Translations under genes and position numbers: made by a program
Origin: Straminergon stramineum
Lineage: Eukaryota; Streptophyta; Bryopsida; Hypnales; Calliergonaceae
Direction: 5' to 3'
Length of the DNA stretch: 64,000 bases
Assembly (NCBI GenBank): GCA_963920665.1
Contig: OY987265.1
Location: forward strand, 3,167,001 to 3,231,000
The notes under the pieces: generated by a model
Database searches by the model: none
Told to the model about the DNA's origin: nothing
What the model saw: the letters and a program-made list of their open reading frames with translations, nothing else
In this document: positions 1 to 10,189 of the stretch, one piece after another
How the letters are laid out: each line of letters begins with the position of its first letter
Position numbering within the stretch: position 1 is the stretch's first letter

Positions 1-1514
1 TTTGAAGTATGTTATATTCAAGAATGAAAACTCAAATTTGGGATCGTTTTTGTTTAGTTATCCAATCACTCAATCCGCTCATTTGAGAAATTAATCAAGT
101 TATAGCTTTCTATAGACTAATCCCATTTCATCCTAATGGAAAGGATTCAAACTCTGTTTTCTACCTTATTTAAGAAAACCTTCTTTGCTAAAACCACATG
201 AACTCTTGAAGTGCTTGAAATTGTATGTTTCCTTCTAAGAACGTTAAAATGAATTCAGCAAATATCTTGGTGAAATTAATGTATGTTTTTGGCCAAAGTT
301 TAAAGTATTTCTTAGTCTAAAGTACCAAAGAATAAAACGTTTGAAAATATTATTTAATAAAAATAAGTATTTGTGTAACAAAAGATTCTATGACTATTAA
401 GTAGTATAAAGCAAGCTCAATTGAATGAATACTGCTTTTGACTAATTGGAGGAATTATATCTACATAACTTAATGAATGATTCATTGTCGCCAATCCAAT
501 TCTATTTTTGTGAATTTTGTATTCTGCAAGCATTAGAAAATCATGATTTTTTTTGCTAGAGGAAATGGAATGAACATTTGTATTCTCAGACATCTTCCAT
601 CTCAGCAACCAAGTCCACACTTAATTTAGTGACATAATAGTATTGTAGAATCTTATAGGAAACCAATAAGCAAATCCTAAAACAAAATTGGAACTTCAAT
701 ATCATTCTCTAAATAAAGTTCTAACAAACATTAGGTAACATATCCAAGTTTAAATTGACATCCGTTTCATTCTAAAATGGGGGAGGATATGTAAATTTAA
801 CCAAGACAGCTGATTCAAAGGATAAGCTCCTATGATGGAAGAGGCTCTAGTAGTAGAAGACTAAGTCTAAGCATCTTACAAAATCAAATTAGAATCGCAC
901 TTTTGTAAGTACATTTAGTCCAACAGAATAGAGGTAGCTGATTAGTAACTAAAAGGGATTCTCATGCCACAAGCAACAGTTGCAAAGTAGCTTTACGTTA
1001 TCCAATAGAATTTGGAAATCCAACATTCCAACATTAGCTATTTGCCTCACAACAATAGCTAATGCATTCAATTCCATGCAACAATGCACCTAGAATCCAC
1101 CTTTAAAGTCACGACAAAAGTAACTCACGAGTTCATCTTGATTAAGCAAAGAATGTGCCATCTGTGAGGGCAACAAATTTTGGAGCATACACATGAGGTC
1201 AACTGCCACAGCGCTGCCCTTTTTCTCGCAACAACCTGAAACCGCCAATTCAACATTCCACCCCTTCCCTAGTTCAGCGTAAAGAAGTGTTAATATTCAT
1301 CTGCATTCTTCTTGTGCTCTCACTAATGTAGTTGTAAACATCCAGCGAAACTGAATCTCTTTGTGAGGTTCTCTGGATCTCACCTTCACCTTTGTTTTTC
1401 TCACCCTCTTGCAAATGTAGATGCAAACCCCAGCCAAAAGTGAATCTCTGTGCAAGAGCTTTGGATCTCACCATTTGTAATCTCACTTTCTTGCAGGAAG
1501 AAGATCAAGCAATC
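1..1514. other. 5' flank of copy A; no gene recognised
   Basis: AT-rich DNA without a convincing coding region. Near the right end an imperfect direct repeat with a period of about 92 bp is visible: GAATCTCT...GGATCTCACC occurs around 1350-1375 and again around 1441-1472. A polypyrimidine stretch and TTGCAG end at about 1496, just before the first recognisable exon of copy A. A 5' UTR exon may therefore lie further left, but I cannot place it. Confidence 0.4.
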
Positions 1515-1613
1515 ATGAAGCGAAACACAAGAAGCAAAGCTCAGGCAGAGGGGATGGTTCCACGTGTTGCGCAAGTCCAGGAAGCACAACTTGTTCATGA
1601 ACAGGAAGAAGAG
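1515..1613 (+). pseudogene. Copy A exon 1 (basic N-terminus)
   Basis: The exon opens MKRNTRSKAQAEG and ends at GAAGAG/GTACGC. A TTGCAG acceptor lies 18 bases upstream of the ATG, so an earlier untranslated exon is likely. Copy B has the same arrangement (MTKRSTRSRKK after a TTGCAG). The shared KR-x-TRS start is the reason for placing this distant exon in the gene. The cluster of basic residues could act as a nuclear localisation signal. Confidence 0.5.
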
Positions 1614-2265
1614 GTACGCTTTCATCACCTTCCCATGTTGTCCTTATTTGTGAAACAAAGTTTTCTGCCTTCACAGTTTGAAGCCAGTGCATAGTCCCTA
1701 CGTGTGAGAGCGCTACAAAATTGAAAGACATGCAGGACAATGTGACAATTTTAACGTCAGAAGTTTAGGATTAAGAAACCCATAGTGTTTTATTCCTCTC
1801 CTCTCCCCTCAATCTCGGTAGAATTAATGTGTCTTATTCCTTTTGCTGTGAATACAAGATTTCTCTCAAGTAGAAATCATAAAGACCTATTTCTTCTATA
1901 CTCCTCCAAGTAGCAAATTAGGATAAATTCCACATTCACAGTGCCTTTAGTTGAGTTCAACAATACATATTGTTTGAAATTAGAATCCGAAGTACCAACA
2001 AGGTGGGTTGCAATAGTCTTTGAACTAAATAAATGTATGTCATAGATGAGAGCCAACTTACTGGAGCATGAGTTTAGGGTGGGGTGAGATTTTGTTTGAG
2101 TCGATTGCTAGATTTCATTTCAGTCGATGACCATTGCAAGATCACCAGAACTTGTTCCACTACGGAGCTCATCTCCTCTGCAGCTACAGCCCTGATCTTG
2201 TACAATTGAATCTATTTTCAAATCAAAGATAATGCTTCAGATTTAGACCTCCCCCAAGATTGATT

Positions 2266-2336
2266 ATGTGCGTATTCTAGAGTATCCATCGAATCACAGT
2301 CGGTCTTCTTGAGAGAATCAGTAGTATTCACACAAT
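2266..2336. repeat. Palindrome family copy 1 (degenerate)
   Basis: Degenerate hairpin (GTATTCTAGAGTATCC... GAATCAGTAGTATTC) at the position equivalent to copy 2 in the neighbouring tandem duplicate. It lies in copy A intron 1. Confidence 0.35.
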
Positions 2337-2744
2337 CAGTCTCCTTGACTATACCAAAATTGAAAGTACCGAGCTGAGGAAGCTCAAATTCATACTTGCT
2401 TGCATCCGGTAAGGTGCATTCCACAATCCCACAACTCCACCCTAAACCGGCCCCCTCTTGCTTCTAAATCTGAGGCTGTAAATGTGCTGCACTTGTATCC
2501 TTGTAGTTTGGGAAATGTATCAGATGCCCTCTTTTGAATGTTGCAAGGAGTGTCATAGGCGAGGAGTGTGTGCTTGTGTTCAAATTTTGTTTTAATCAAT
2601 CGCAAATCACCATTGCAAGTTTAGCATCGCCAAATCACCATCGCCAGTTCATCATTGGAGCTTGTCTCCTCTGCAGTTGCGGCCCCGACTCCTATTTCCA
2701 ATTCTTTGGTAATTCATCAAATTTAGACCTCCTCCAAGACCAAT

Positions 2745-2825
2745 TATGTGGGTATTGTGAGGTACCTACTGAACCACCATCGGATCCGATGGTAGTCTGG
2801 AGGGTACCATGCAATACTCACACAA
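2745..2825. repeat. Palindrome family copy 2
   Basis: Core CCATCGGATCCGATGG with outer arms GAGGTACC and GGGTACC, then GTATTG and CAATAC. It differs from copy 3 at symmetrical positions of both arms. It lies in copy A intron 1. Confidence 0.7.
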
Positions 2826-3139
2826 TCGGTTTCTTTGATAAAACCCTAAAAGAAAATCAAGAGCTCAGAAAGCTTAGATTCAAACTTGCTTGCGTTCGGT
2901 AAGGCACAAACCACGATCCCAAAACTCCATTGAACAACTGTCCCCCTTTTGCTTCTAGATCTGAAGCACTATAATTGTTGCAATTGCGTTCGTGTAGCTT
3001 GGGGAATGCGTCACGAAGCCCTCCTTCGAGGGCTTTGAATCCTTTGGTTGAAAGTGTCGTAAAGCACGACAACATTCTTGCCTTTGTACCTAACTGGAAT
3101 TGAAAAAAACAAATAATCTGCGATTGTTGTTTGAAAATG

Positions 3140-3230
3140 ACCAATTTTTGGGGTAGCATGGCTACCCTGAAAACCACCGTCGGATCCGACGGTGGTTTGG
3201 CAGGTAGCTCAAGCTACCCCAGAAATTGGT
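3140..3230. repeat. Palindrome family copy 3 (best preserved, 91 bp)
   Basis: Near-complete inverted repeat. The outer ends are ACCAATTT and AAATTGGT, the inner arms GGGGTAGC and GCTACCCC, and the core CCACCGTCGGATCCGACGG. It would extrude as a long hairpin in DNA or RNA. It lies in copy A intron 1. Confidence 0.85.
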
Positions 3231-3686
3231 CCACCAAATGCACCTTCATCAGGAAATTCGAGCACCAACTACGCAAGGATTTGAGATTGTGAAAGATTGT
3301 ACCTTAGTGAGTATAAATAGGCACAGAGTCAATGCTCCCTGTCTCACACTAAGCCCCTATCGACACACTTCCTACCAACTTTGGAGAGGATGCTTCTTGT
3401 GAGCTTGAGCCTAGCTGATATTTATTGTCACCTTCGCGGTAGAATCCGTTGCTCAGTCTCTTCCTTTGGAGCTCCAGTCGATGTTCACTGTCACTTTCAG
3501 TGCTAAATTCTATTTTCATTGTCTTCCTGAGCCCCAATTTGTTGTTTAGGAGCTGTTAGATATAGACATTCCGAGATAGAAGAGGTCGCTCAAGATTTCA
3601 AAATCTTCTTTAGTCAACTATTTGATTGCACACAGATACTTGAAGATGAAGTGGTAGAAGTCGCTCACCTTGAAAACCCTAGAAAG

Positions 3687-4153
3687 AACCCATTTTTGGT
3701 GGTACTGGGAGGTATCCCCCAAAACACCGTCAGATCTAGGGTTGTTCTGTCGAATGCATTTTGGGGTTCGGGTGTTGAGTTGCTCGTCTAATGTTGCATG
3801 TCATATGAGACGAGTGTCGCATACACTAGACAATTTTGTTGCATAAAGCCTTATCCTAGTAGTAGAGACAATTTGAAATCTCCCTTTATTTATGATCCAT
3901 AATTTAGAATGTAATAAGTGATTATTAAATTGAGACACTTTAATTAAAATGAAACTCAAATATGTCAAGATTGGAAATAGAAAGTGCTTTATTTGAAAGT
4001 CAACCTTAAAGTTGACTTTATTAGACGGACAAGCGGATCTACTAGACGTGTTGGACATTGTGTTCATCGTATTGTCAAGTTGTTTGGCCGAATAACCATG
4101 GTTAGATCTGATGGTGTTTTGGGGGGTACCTCCCAGTACCACCAAAAATGGGT
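3687..4153. repeat. Palindrome family copy 4, split by a 366 bp insertion
   Basis: The left arm (3687-3737) and right arm (4104-4153) are inverted complements: AACCCATTTTTGGTGGTACT against AGTACCACCAAAAATGGGTT. They are separated by 366 bp, and both arms end on AGATCT at the break. The inserted DNA begins GTTGTTCTGTCGAAT and ends with a similar direct copy GTTGTTTGGCCGAAT. No coding content is recognised. Confidence 0.7.
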
Positions 4154-4785
4154 TTTTTCTTCTTTAAGTGTTGACAACAGGTTTTAGATTTTTTATTTCA
4201 ACCCTATATTTCTAGAATGTCTTCACGTACTGTAAAGGACATATGTTTGGTTAGATATTGTGCATTCTTTAATTGGCATAAAAAAAGATTTGATTATGTA
4301 GACCTTTATATTCTCTTACATTGATTTTGGACACACGCAAGAAGAATAGTTTGAAATTTTCTTATCCCTATTTGTTTTCATAGTTCAAGTGACATCATTT
4401 AGAAATGTTTTGTTTTTCAATGTCATGTTTAGTTTATTAGGAAATGGAATTAATGTCCATCTTGAATCTTATAATTTTTTTTAATTGTACTTGAAGGACT
4501 ACAAAATGTTTTGACTCCTAACTTAGTGAAGTTTAGATTTGGGTTTCAGAAAATGAATAGGATATTGGTTTTGTTGCTAGTTTTGGAATAAGTCACTAGA
4601 ATATGATGTCACCGTATTTCTCAATGATATTAATATGTTAGTCTCCACGAAGCTATAGTACACATGTTTTATATTCATTATTGCTTATTGTAGTGAGATA
4701 CATATATTTGAAATTCACTCTTTCTAGTGTAATTCAATTGCACATGACATTTGAAATGCTTACATACTATTTCTAACATGCGTAG

Positions 4786-5229
4786 ATGGTAACGACCAAT
4801 CAACACATTGGTCAAGCTTCTTCATCAGAGGTGGCAAGTGTAATGGCAGAGGTTCAACATGTTGCCAACAAAATGGTGCCATTGATTCCTGTGCCCACGA
4901 AGGACAATTTGACCATGGAGGTCCTACTAGAGGGGGAGAAAGAGCTGGTAAGCTTCAACGACATTATAGACACTTGTGATCGTGCTGTTGATAATTGTGA
5001 GCAGCCACACCTCAGTCACTATAGTGGTCAGCGAAAAAGGAAAAAAAATGTATTTTCACAAAAGAGATCTAGTACTCAGTACAGTTCTAAATGCCATTCT
5101 TCAGTGTCTGTTTCTAGCCCTCAAGTTGAGAAGTATTGTGATTGTGCATGTAGTGCACAATTGAAAAAGCATGAGGTGGTTTTTATTCATTTGAGCTCAA
5201 ACTCAGATGAAAGTGTTGATATTGATTGA
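4786..5229 (+). pseudogene. Copy A exon 2 (N-terminal linker)
   Basis: The reading frame opens right after a CGTAG acceptor. Residues VSFNDIIDTCDRAVDN followed by a basic RKRKK patch align with VSLGDILDVVDRAWD and the DPRKR patch in copy B. In copy B a strong GTGAGT donor follows SCSI. The equivalent place here (about 5104-5110) is a weak donor, so the exon probably ended there and not at the downstream stop at 5227-5229. No known domain is seen. Confidence 0.5.
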
Positions 5230-5417
5230 ATTTTAATCAAATTGCTACTTTAGGAGAGTTCAACTCTCACATCAATGATTGTGCCATCATGTTTAGTAGA
5301 GTTTTCTTGGCATTGTTGTGAAATGAATGCTTCTAACTCTAGAGCATGCATTTAGTATTTTATTCATTCTCTGCATTGAAGTTCCAATGAATTTTAAGTT
5401 CGTCCTTATGTTTGAAG

Positions 5418-6395
5418 ATGGAGGACTGTACTATTGCTTATACACAAGAAAATGAGGCTTCACAAACACCGAGTACTGACGACATGATGCAACCTGAGAT
5501 TGGCGGAGAAGAAGATGAGAACTTTGAGATAGAGGACATTGATGATGTTGAAGAGGAGAAGAAGTTATTGGAAGATGAGCTCCATTGATTGCAGAAGGTG
5601 GACTCTGTGGCAACCATCGCAAGTTTAAGGATCAAGCCCGAAAAGTATTTGAGACTCAATATTCCACTGTGCAGGTTGGTGGCAATGCCAATGGTCAGAC
5701 CCACTCTTTCTTCTGACGTCAACAAATTGGAGAGGGAGTTTGCTATTGGATATCGTAAAGGAGCAGCGGTCTTCTATGTTTCCACAACAAATGAATCTAG
5801 TGAGAGTTCTACATTCACCAAAGAAGAGATCAACTCGTGGGATCCGTTGTGGAAGGAAAAAAACGACAGTTTCAATGCCTATGTGGATTTGGTGCCCGAA
5901 TTGAAGTTCATGAGGAACTTGAAGTTTTTTGTGTGTGATGGAAATCATCGGCTTCAAGCGTGGATGAATCACATCAGAAGGCTATACATGTCACACCCAA
6001 AGTGGCACATAGTGGTTGATTGCATCATTTTGGAAATAAAAGGGAAAATTGTGTTGGTCATGCAAATGATGCATGACATCAACAAGTGAGTGACTTTGAA
6101 GGCTTTGGTTAGTTATTCATTTTGTTTTTCTTTCTCCGTTAGTTTTTTAGATTAATTTTTTATCTAGGATTTGTGTTCCTAACTTTTTTTGGAAAATGTC
6201 AGATCTACAGAGGACTCTCATGTAAAGACCAACTTGGTACACACTCTTTACCGTGTGCAAAAGTATGGGCTTCTTCCATTGGAGTGATTCATTGACATGT
6301 TGAGGCCCTCAGAGAAGAAATGTTGTATTGTCCAATCAGGAAGAAAGCATTGGTATTCAATGCCGATTAAGGTGTTCACAGCTTTTGTTTTCCGA
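5418..6395 (+). pseudogene. Copy A exons 3-4: ParB/sulfiredoxin-like domain
   Basis: An acidic N-terminal stretch leads into LLEDEL, then RLVAMPMVRPTLSSDVNKLE, a spacer, and KFFVCDGNHRLQAWMNHI. That sequence is the xDGxHRxxA signature of ParB/Srx-like folds (about 5938-5952). It is followed by a strand-rich segment and DINKSTEDSHVKTNLVHTLY, which resembles the post-core helix of ParB proteins. Exon 3 ends AACAA/GTGAGT and exon 4 ends TTCCGA/GTGAGC. In-frame TGA codons at 5586-5588 and 6285-6287 interrupt it, and copy B encodes Arg at both places. In bacteria this fold binds or cleaves nucleic acid or binds CTP. The activity here is unknown. Confidence 0.62.
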
Positions 6396-6510
6396 GTGAG
6401 CATTTTTGTTGTACATACTTACTTTATTTTTATGGTTTAAAATGATTTTGGTGTATACTTCACCCATTCTTGGAGGCTTAGGTAATTTAAATGTTGTTGG
6501 AGTTTTGCAA

Positions 6511-7386
6511 CAAGAGATAGTACAAGCAGCAGATGCTACAGTACATGTCTACACTGAGGTGACACCTTTTGATGAAAAGAGCAACCAAGGTCTTGCCAAT
6601 GCCATGAGACTTGGAGCAAAAGATAGGGCCATGAAGTTGATTGCGAAAATGGGGAAGTTGCTAGTAGTGGCAAATCTTGCACATGGGCCAACATTTCTTC
6701 AAGAGGTATATTTTACATTTTCTAATTATTTATATATATTTTCTTCAATTGGCCTTTGCATTTTATAATAGCTAAAAACAACATTGCATTACATTTTGCA
6801 GATTGAAAAGCACTGGACTACAAATGAGGTGCTGGAGATGACCCTTGAAAAACTACAATTCATTGCCACATGCAATACGTCAGCCTTGCAGAAGACGAAG
6901 TTTTTGAAGTGGTGGAACTCCTCTATGCCTTCTCGAGATGCTAGGCAGTTCCCACCCAAGCTTGTTTCAGAAGAGAAGTTGTTGCCGTTCCTCAACAAGT
7001 GCGTTTGGTGGGCAGGGGTGAGTATTTCTTAAACTTTCAAATCTTTTGAAATGTAGGCCTGATTTTTGTTTTCAATTGCTACATTATATTGTTTTGAAAT
7101 CTTTTGGCTTTCAAACAATGGAGAAGTGAACTAATGAGGTCTTTGTGCAGATTGAGGAAGCCGTTGTGGAGTACTTTGACAATGTGATAAAGAAAGACAA
7201 CATCAACATTAATATGGCCGCCCCACTTGATCCGGAGACTCTACCAAAATACATTGAAGGGTGGAGGAGAAAGATTTGGGAGCAAGGTTTTGGCCCTCTT
7301 CTCAAAGGAGCCAATGCTTTCAAAAAATCTGACTCCTTCATGAGCTATGATGGATCAGACCTGGTAGTGAAAAGGGTTATTTTTCA
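6511..7386 (+). pseudogene. Copy A exons 5-7: conserved middle region of unknown fold
   Basis: The three exons are 195, 216 and 236 nt. Conserved landmarks shared with copy B are ANxMRxGAKDxAxKL, EKHW, LEKLQ, KFLKWWNSSMPS, NKCVW and FKKSDSFM. The acceptor before exon 5 reads TTTTGCAA against an intact TATAG in copy B, so splicing would probably fail there. I recognise no family for this part. It is Trp- and Lys-rich and could be a DNA-contact or structural segment between the ParB-like and methyltransferase-like parts. Confidence 0.55.
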
Positions 7387-7523
7387 GTGAGTGTTTGATT
7401 TCTTTTAATTTCCTTCTTTTTTAGAGTTGATTTTAATGTAAAATGAGCACTAGAAAATTGTAAATCATCACTCTTACGATTCATCAAAGCATAGAGTACT
7501 TTTGAAATTTTCTACCTTAAACC

Positions 7524-7612
7524 GAAAGTTGGGGTAATGTAAGGTACTCCGAAAAGAACCGTCGGATCTGACAGCTCTTTTGGAGTTACTTCTTACTACC
7601 CCAACTATTGGT
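7524..7612. repeat. Palindrome family copy 5
   Basis: Arms AGTTGGGGTA and TACCCCAACT around CCGTCGGATCTGACAG. It lies in copy A intron 7, the only palindrome of that intron. Confidence 0.75.
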
Positions 7613-7816
7613 TATGCCAACAATTTCAAAATGTTTAACATGTTGTATTCATGATTTTATTGCAATTATTGTACAATGATGCTTCTCATTGTTAGGAGGT
7701 CCTCGTGAATGTTTACTAGTGTAGTACTATATTTTCATTTGATATATTATGAAATGTAGTTGCCTTTATATTGTACTTTCTAACTTTAGACTTTCTTGTT
7801 CTTTTGTAATTGGCAG

Positions 7817-8540
7817 TTACTTTAAGCATGAGTTTCTAGCAAAGAACACTATTGCTTAGGAGGATCTTCCTCCATTCTTGTCTACTTGGTTGGACCATAG
7901 TGCATCAAAGTGTATGTACACTCCGAGTCAACTTCAAACATTTACCACAACCCATTTGACTAGTGGAGGGTGGTATTTGGATTGTCCACAAACATTCACT
8001 CATCCGTCGGAGGCAGAGTTTAGAAAGTCCTTTGATGGACTTAGAGTTATTGATTTGGATGTACCAAAGTTTGTTGACCTCATGGACACTCAGAAAAAGA
8101 GGGCCATTGCGAGGAGGATTGTTGCTAACAAGAAGAAAGAGGGCAAGGAACAGGAAGTTCTAGCAAACAAGCAAAAGAAAGAAACAGAGTGTTTGGTGAA
8201 GTTGGCGGAGAAAGAGGAGGTAGAGAAGGAGGGGAAGGAGAAGGGGAAGGGGAAGGGCAAGAAGAAGGTAGAAGGTGTGGACGAAGTTCCAGCGACTTCT
8301 ACGGTGGACCAAAGCTCTCAAATGCAAGTCGGATCTCAGAATGGGTTGAAAAGAAAGGCTGTTCTTGCAGAGTTTATAGAAGACATCATCACTCAAGGTA
8401 CACAAGTCATAGTCCTTAATGACAATGAGGAGGTGAATTCGGAGGAATTGGTCTTCAACATCTCCATTGTGGACATCATGGACAATGAAAAAATTGATAG
8501 ACGAAATTGTTATACGAAGGTTGTGAACTTCCTTAAGAAG
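7817..8540 (+). pseudogene. Copy A exon 8: charged Lys/Glu-rich segment
   Basis: Begins KHEFLAKN and runs through LPPFLSTWLDHSA and HLTSGGWYLDC. It then enters a long Lys/Glu-rich stretch (KKKEGKEQEV...KGKGKKK, about 8080-8280) with low-complexity GAAGGGGAAGG repeats, ending at FLKK/GTAACC. The basic runs could be nuclear localisation signals and the helix-like composition suggests a coiled coil. A TAG at 7857-7859 sits at exactly the codon where copy B has TGA, and the residues on both sides stay alignable. Confidence 0.6.
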
Positions 8541-8643
8541 GTAACCTAATTTTTTTCATAGTACTCAAATTCATTATACTATGAAATTACATGAATATTT
8601 CCTTTTAGAAGTATTTATTATTTGAATGAAAATTTGTTTGCAG

Positions 8644-10029
8644 ATGTTAGATGGGAAGGCTCATGTGTATGACAATAAAGTCAACTGTCATCCATCAATG
8701 GACCTTATTCTCTTTGACTGTCAGGAAAATCTACCCGTACCGGGGGTGTCTTTTCTGGTGACTCACGTGCCTACGTGGAACTCAGACATAGAGTATGAGG
8801 CCATAGCAATGGCATTTTTTTTTGCAGAGAAACATTTGCAAGACCATGGTTGCATCATTGTCTTTCATTCGTGGAGCACCGATGCGAAAGGCGTCATTGT
8901 AGGACTATGTGAGTCATACCCCACATTTGTGAAGAAGAAGGAGTGGGTGGGTATGAATCGTATGCACTTGACCTCGGCTTTGGACAAAACCACTACAGTA
9001 AATTTTTCACAATTATTCACAATTTATTGGGCATTTGACATTGTCTGCTTTTATTCATTCATATCTAATGTGTATTTGGTTCCTATTCTTACAGACTTTA
9101 AAGTTTGGCATCACCCTCTTGGTGAAAGACCTTGGCGAGAGAGGAAAATCGAATTTCTCTTTCAAGCGCTCACCATCAATGCTAAAGGCAAAAGTGGACA
9201 TAAGACAAGACGACATTTTGATCAACTACACCACTGAGGAGACCATGTTGATGAATGAGGCGACATCATTGCCGTGGCGAGGGGCTCGAGAGAAAGATGC
9301 AAGATTTTACCAATTCATCATTGAAGGAACAATTGAAGAAGGGGATTTGGTTTTGGATTGCACATCATCTACGGGTAAGTTTTGAATCCCAAAATTGTGA
9401 GCTTAAATTCAAATATGTATATAAAATCATTCAAGTAATAAATTGTTTGTTATTCATCACAGGTGCTTCTATTACGGCATGTCGTGGGACGGGGCGCCAC
9501 ATTGTAGCTTTGGAGGAGGATGAAGAAATTTTTGAAGCCCTTCTTTTGCCCATGCAAAAGACGACTCCTGCTATGGTGGAAGTTGAAGTCAATGATCCGC
9601 CAATTGAGGTTCCGAAATCACAAGATCTAGACGCCATGAACGTGGTACCTTGGAAGTTCATTCGGAGGGATAGACCTAGTAAGTAAGTTTAAAGATTTGT
9701 GAAAGCTTTGTGTGTATAGGACTTCTAATGTTTAATGAATCTAATAATGAATCATTCTTGTTTGCAATGACAAGGGGTTGATGTCGACAAATGTAGAGAT
9801 GAAGAAGCCAAGACTTCTCTTGAGTCCAAAGAAGTCATTTGATCTTCTAATGTATGCCAAGCAAATGGCATCGGCATTTGCGGAGTTTGGTTGCTCTAAA
9901 CCTAAACCATGTAAACAAACATATGCTTTCAATGTTCTAGAGTTCATAGACGGATCAACATCTGAGGGTAGAGAGACATCAGATTCCTCTACCAATGAGG
10001 ATTCTACAATAAAGTCCATTGCGACATAA
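8644..10029 (+). pseudogene. Copy A exons 9-12: beta-class amino-methyltransferase-like domain and tail
   Basis: Exon 9 carries the motif IV region as DLILFDCQENLPVPG, then HLQDHGCIIVFHSW as the next core strand. Exon 10 has FGITLLVKD, then FYQFIIEGTIEEGD and VLDCTSSTG. Exon 11 continues SITACRGTGRHIVALEED. The last parts match the AdoMet-binding motif I of N4-cytosine/N6-adenine methyltransferases (VLDP-F-G-G, then G-R-IG-E-D). Motif IV before motif I is the beta-class order. The canonical (D/S)PP(Y/W) is replaced by DCQEN. No stop lies in these exons. The acceptor of exon 12 reads TTTGCAA against TTTGCAG in copy B. The tail after VVPWKF is Ser/Thr-rich. Confidence 0.62.
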
Positions 10030-10189
10030 ACTTATGAGATTGACATATCTCATGAGTCAAACTATTATGTGTTCATTTTCATTATGATTGGATTTGTATG
10101 TTTTATGGCAGATCTTGGATAGTTGGATGGATGAGATTTATTTTTCTTTCCATTCTTCTATTGCTTGACATTTCTTTAATTGTGTGCAA

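Larger units (their letters stand above)
1614..4785 (+). other. Copy A intron 1 (3.2 kb) with tandem duplication and palindromes
   Basis: This long intron holds a direct tandem duplication of roughly 0.5 kb (about 2050-2560 and 2560-3060). Both units share the CTCCTCTGCAG region, the TTTAGACCTCC region and the CAAACTTGCTTGC region. It also holds four members of the palindrome family, listed separately. No gene is recognised in it. Confidence 0.5.
1515..10029 (+). pseudogene. Copy A: ParB-like plus beta-class DNA methyltransferase-like fusion gene, 12 exons, disrupted
   Basis: Exons inferred from splice consensus and alignment to copy B: 1515-1613, 4786-about 5109, 5418-6085, 6203-6395, 6511-6705, 6802-7017, 7151-7386, 7817-8540, 8644-8997, 9095-9374, 9463-9682, 9768-10029. 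Phases fit throughout and give about 1,256 codons. Order of parts: basic N-terminus, acidic linker, ParB/Srx-like domain (about 150-390), unknown middle (430-640), Lys/Glu-rich segment (about 720-800), methyltransferase-like domain (about 886-1130), Ser-rich tail. Damage: TGA at 5586-5588, TGA at 6285-6287, TAG at 7857-7859, and acceptors reading CAA instead of CAG before exons 5 and 12. The exon set matches inverted copy B one for one. The function is unknown. The domain names come from motifs and need a profile search. I infer a recently dead gene, because most exons stay open. Confidence 0.72.

Noticed and set aside
5227..5229. Copy A exon 2 as an independent small gene ending here
   Set aside because: Copy B has a phase-0 GTGAGT donor before its own stop, and both are followed by the same exon 3, so it is better read as an N-terminal exon.
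8160..8419. Leu-rich minus-strand frame and Gly/Glu-rich alternative plus frame over copy A exon 8
   Set aside because: They are shadow frames of the GAAGGGGAAGG-rich coding segment; the conserved frame is fixed by alignment to copy B.
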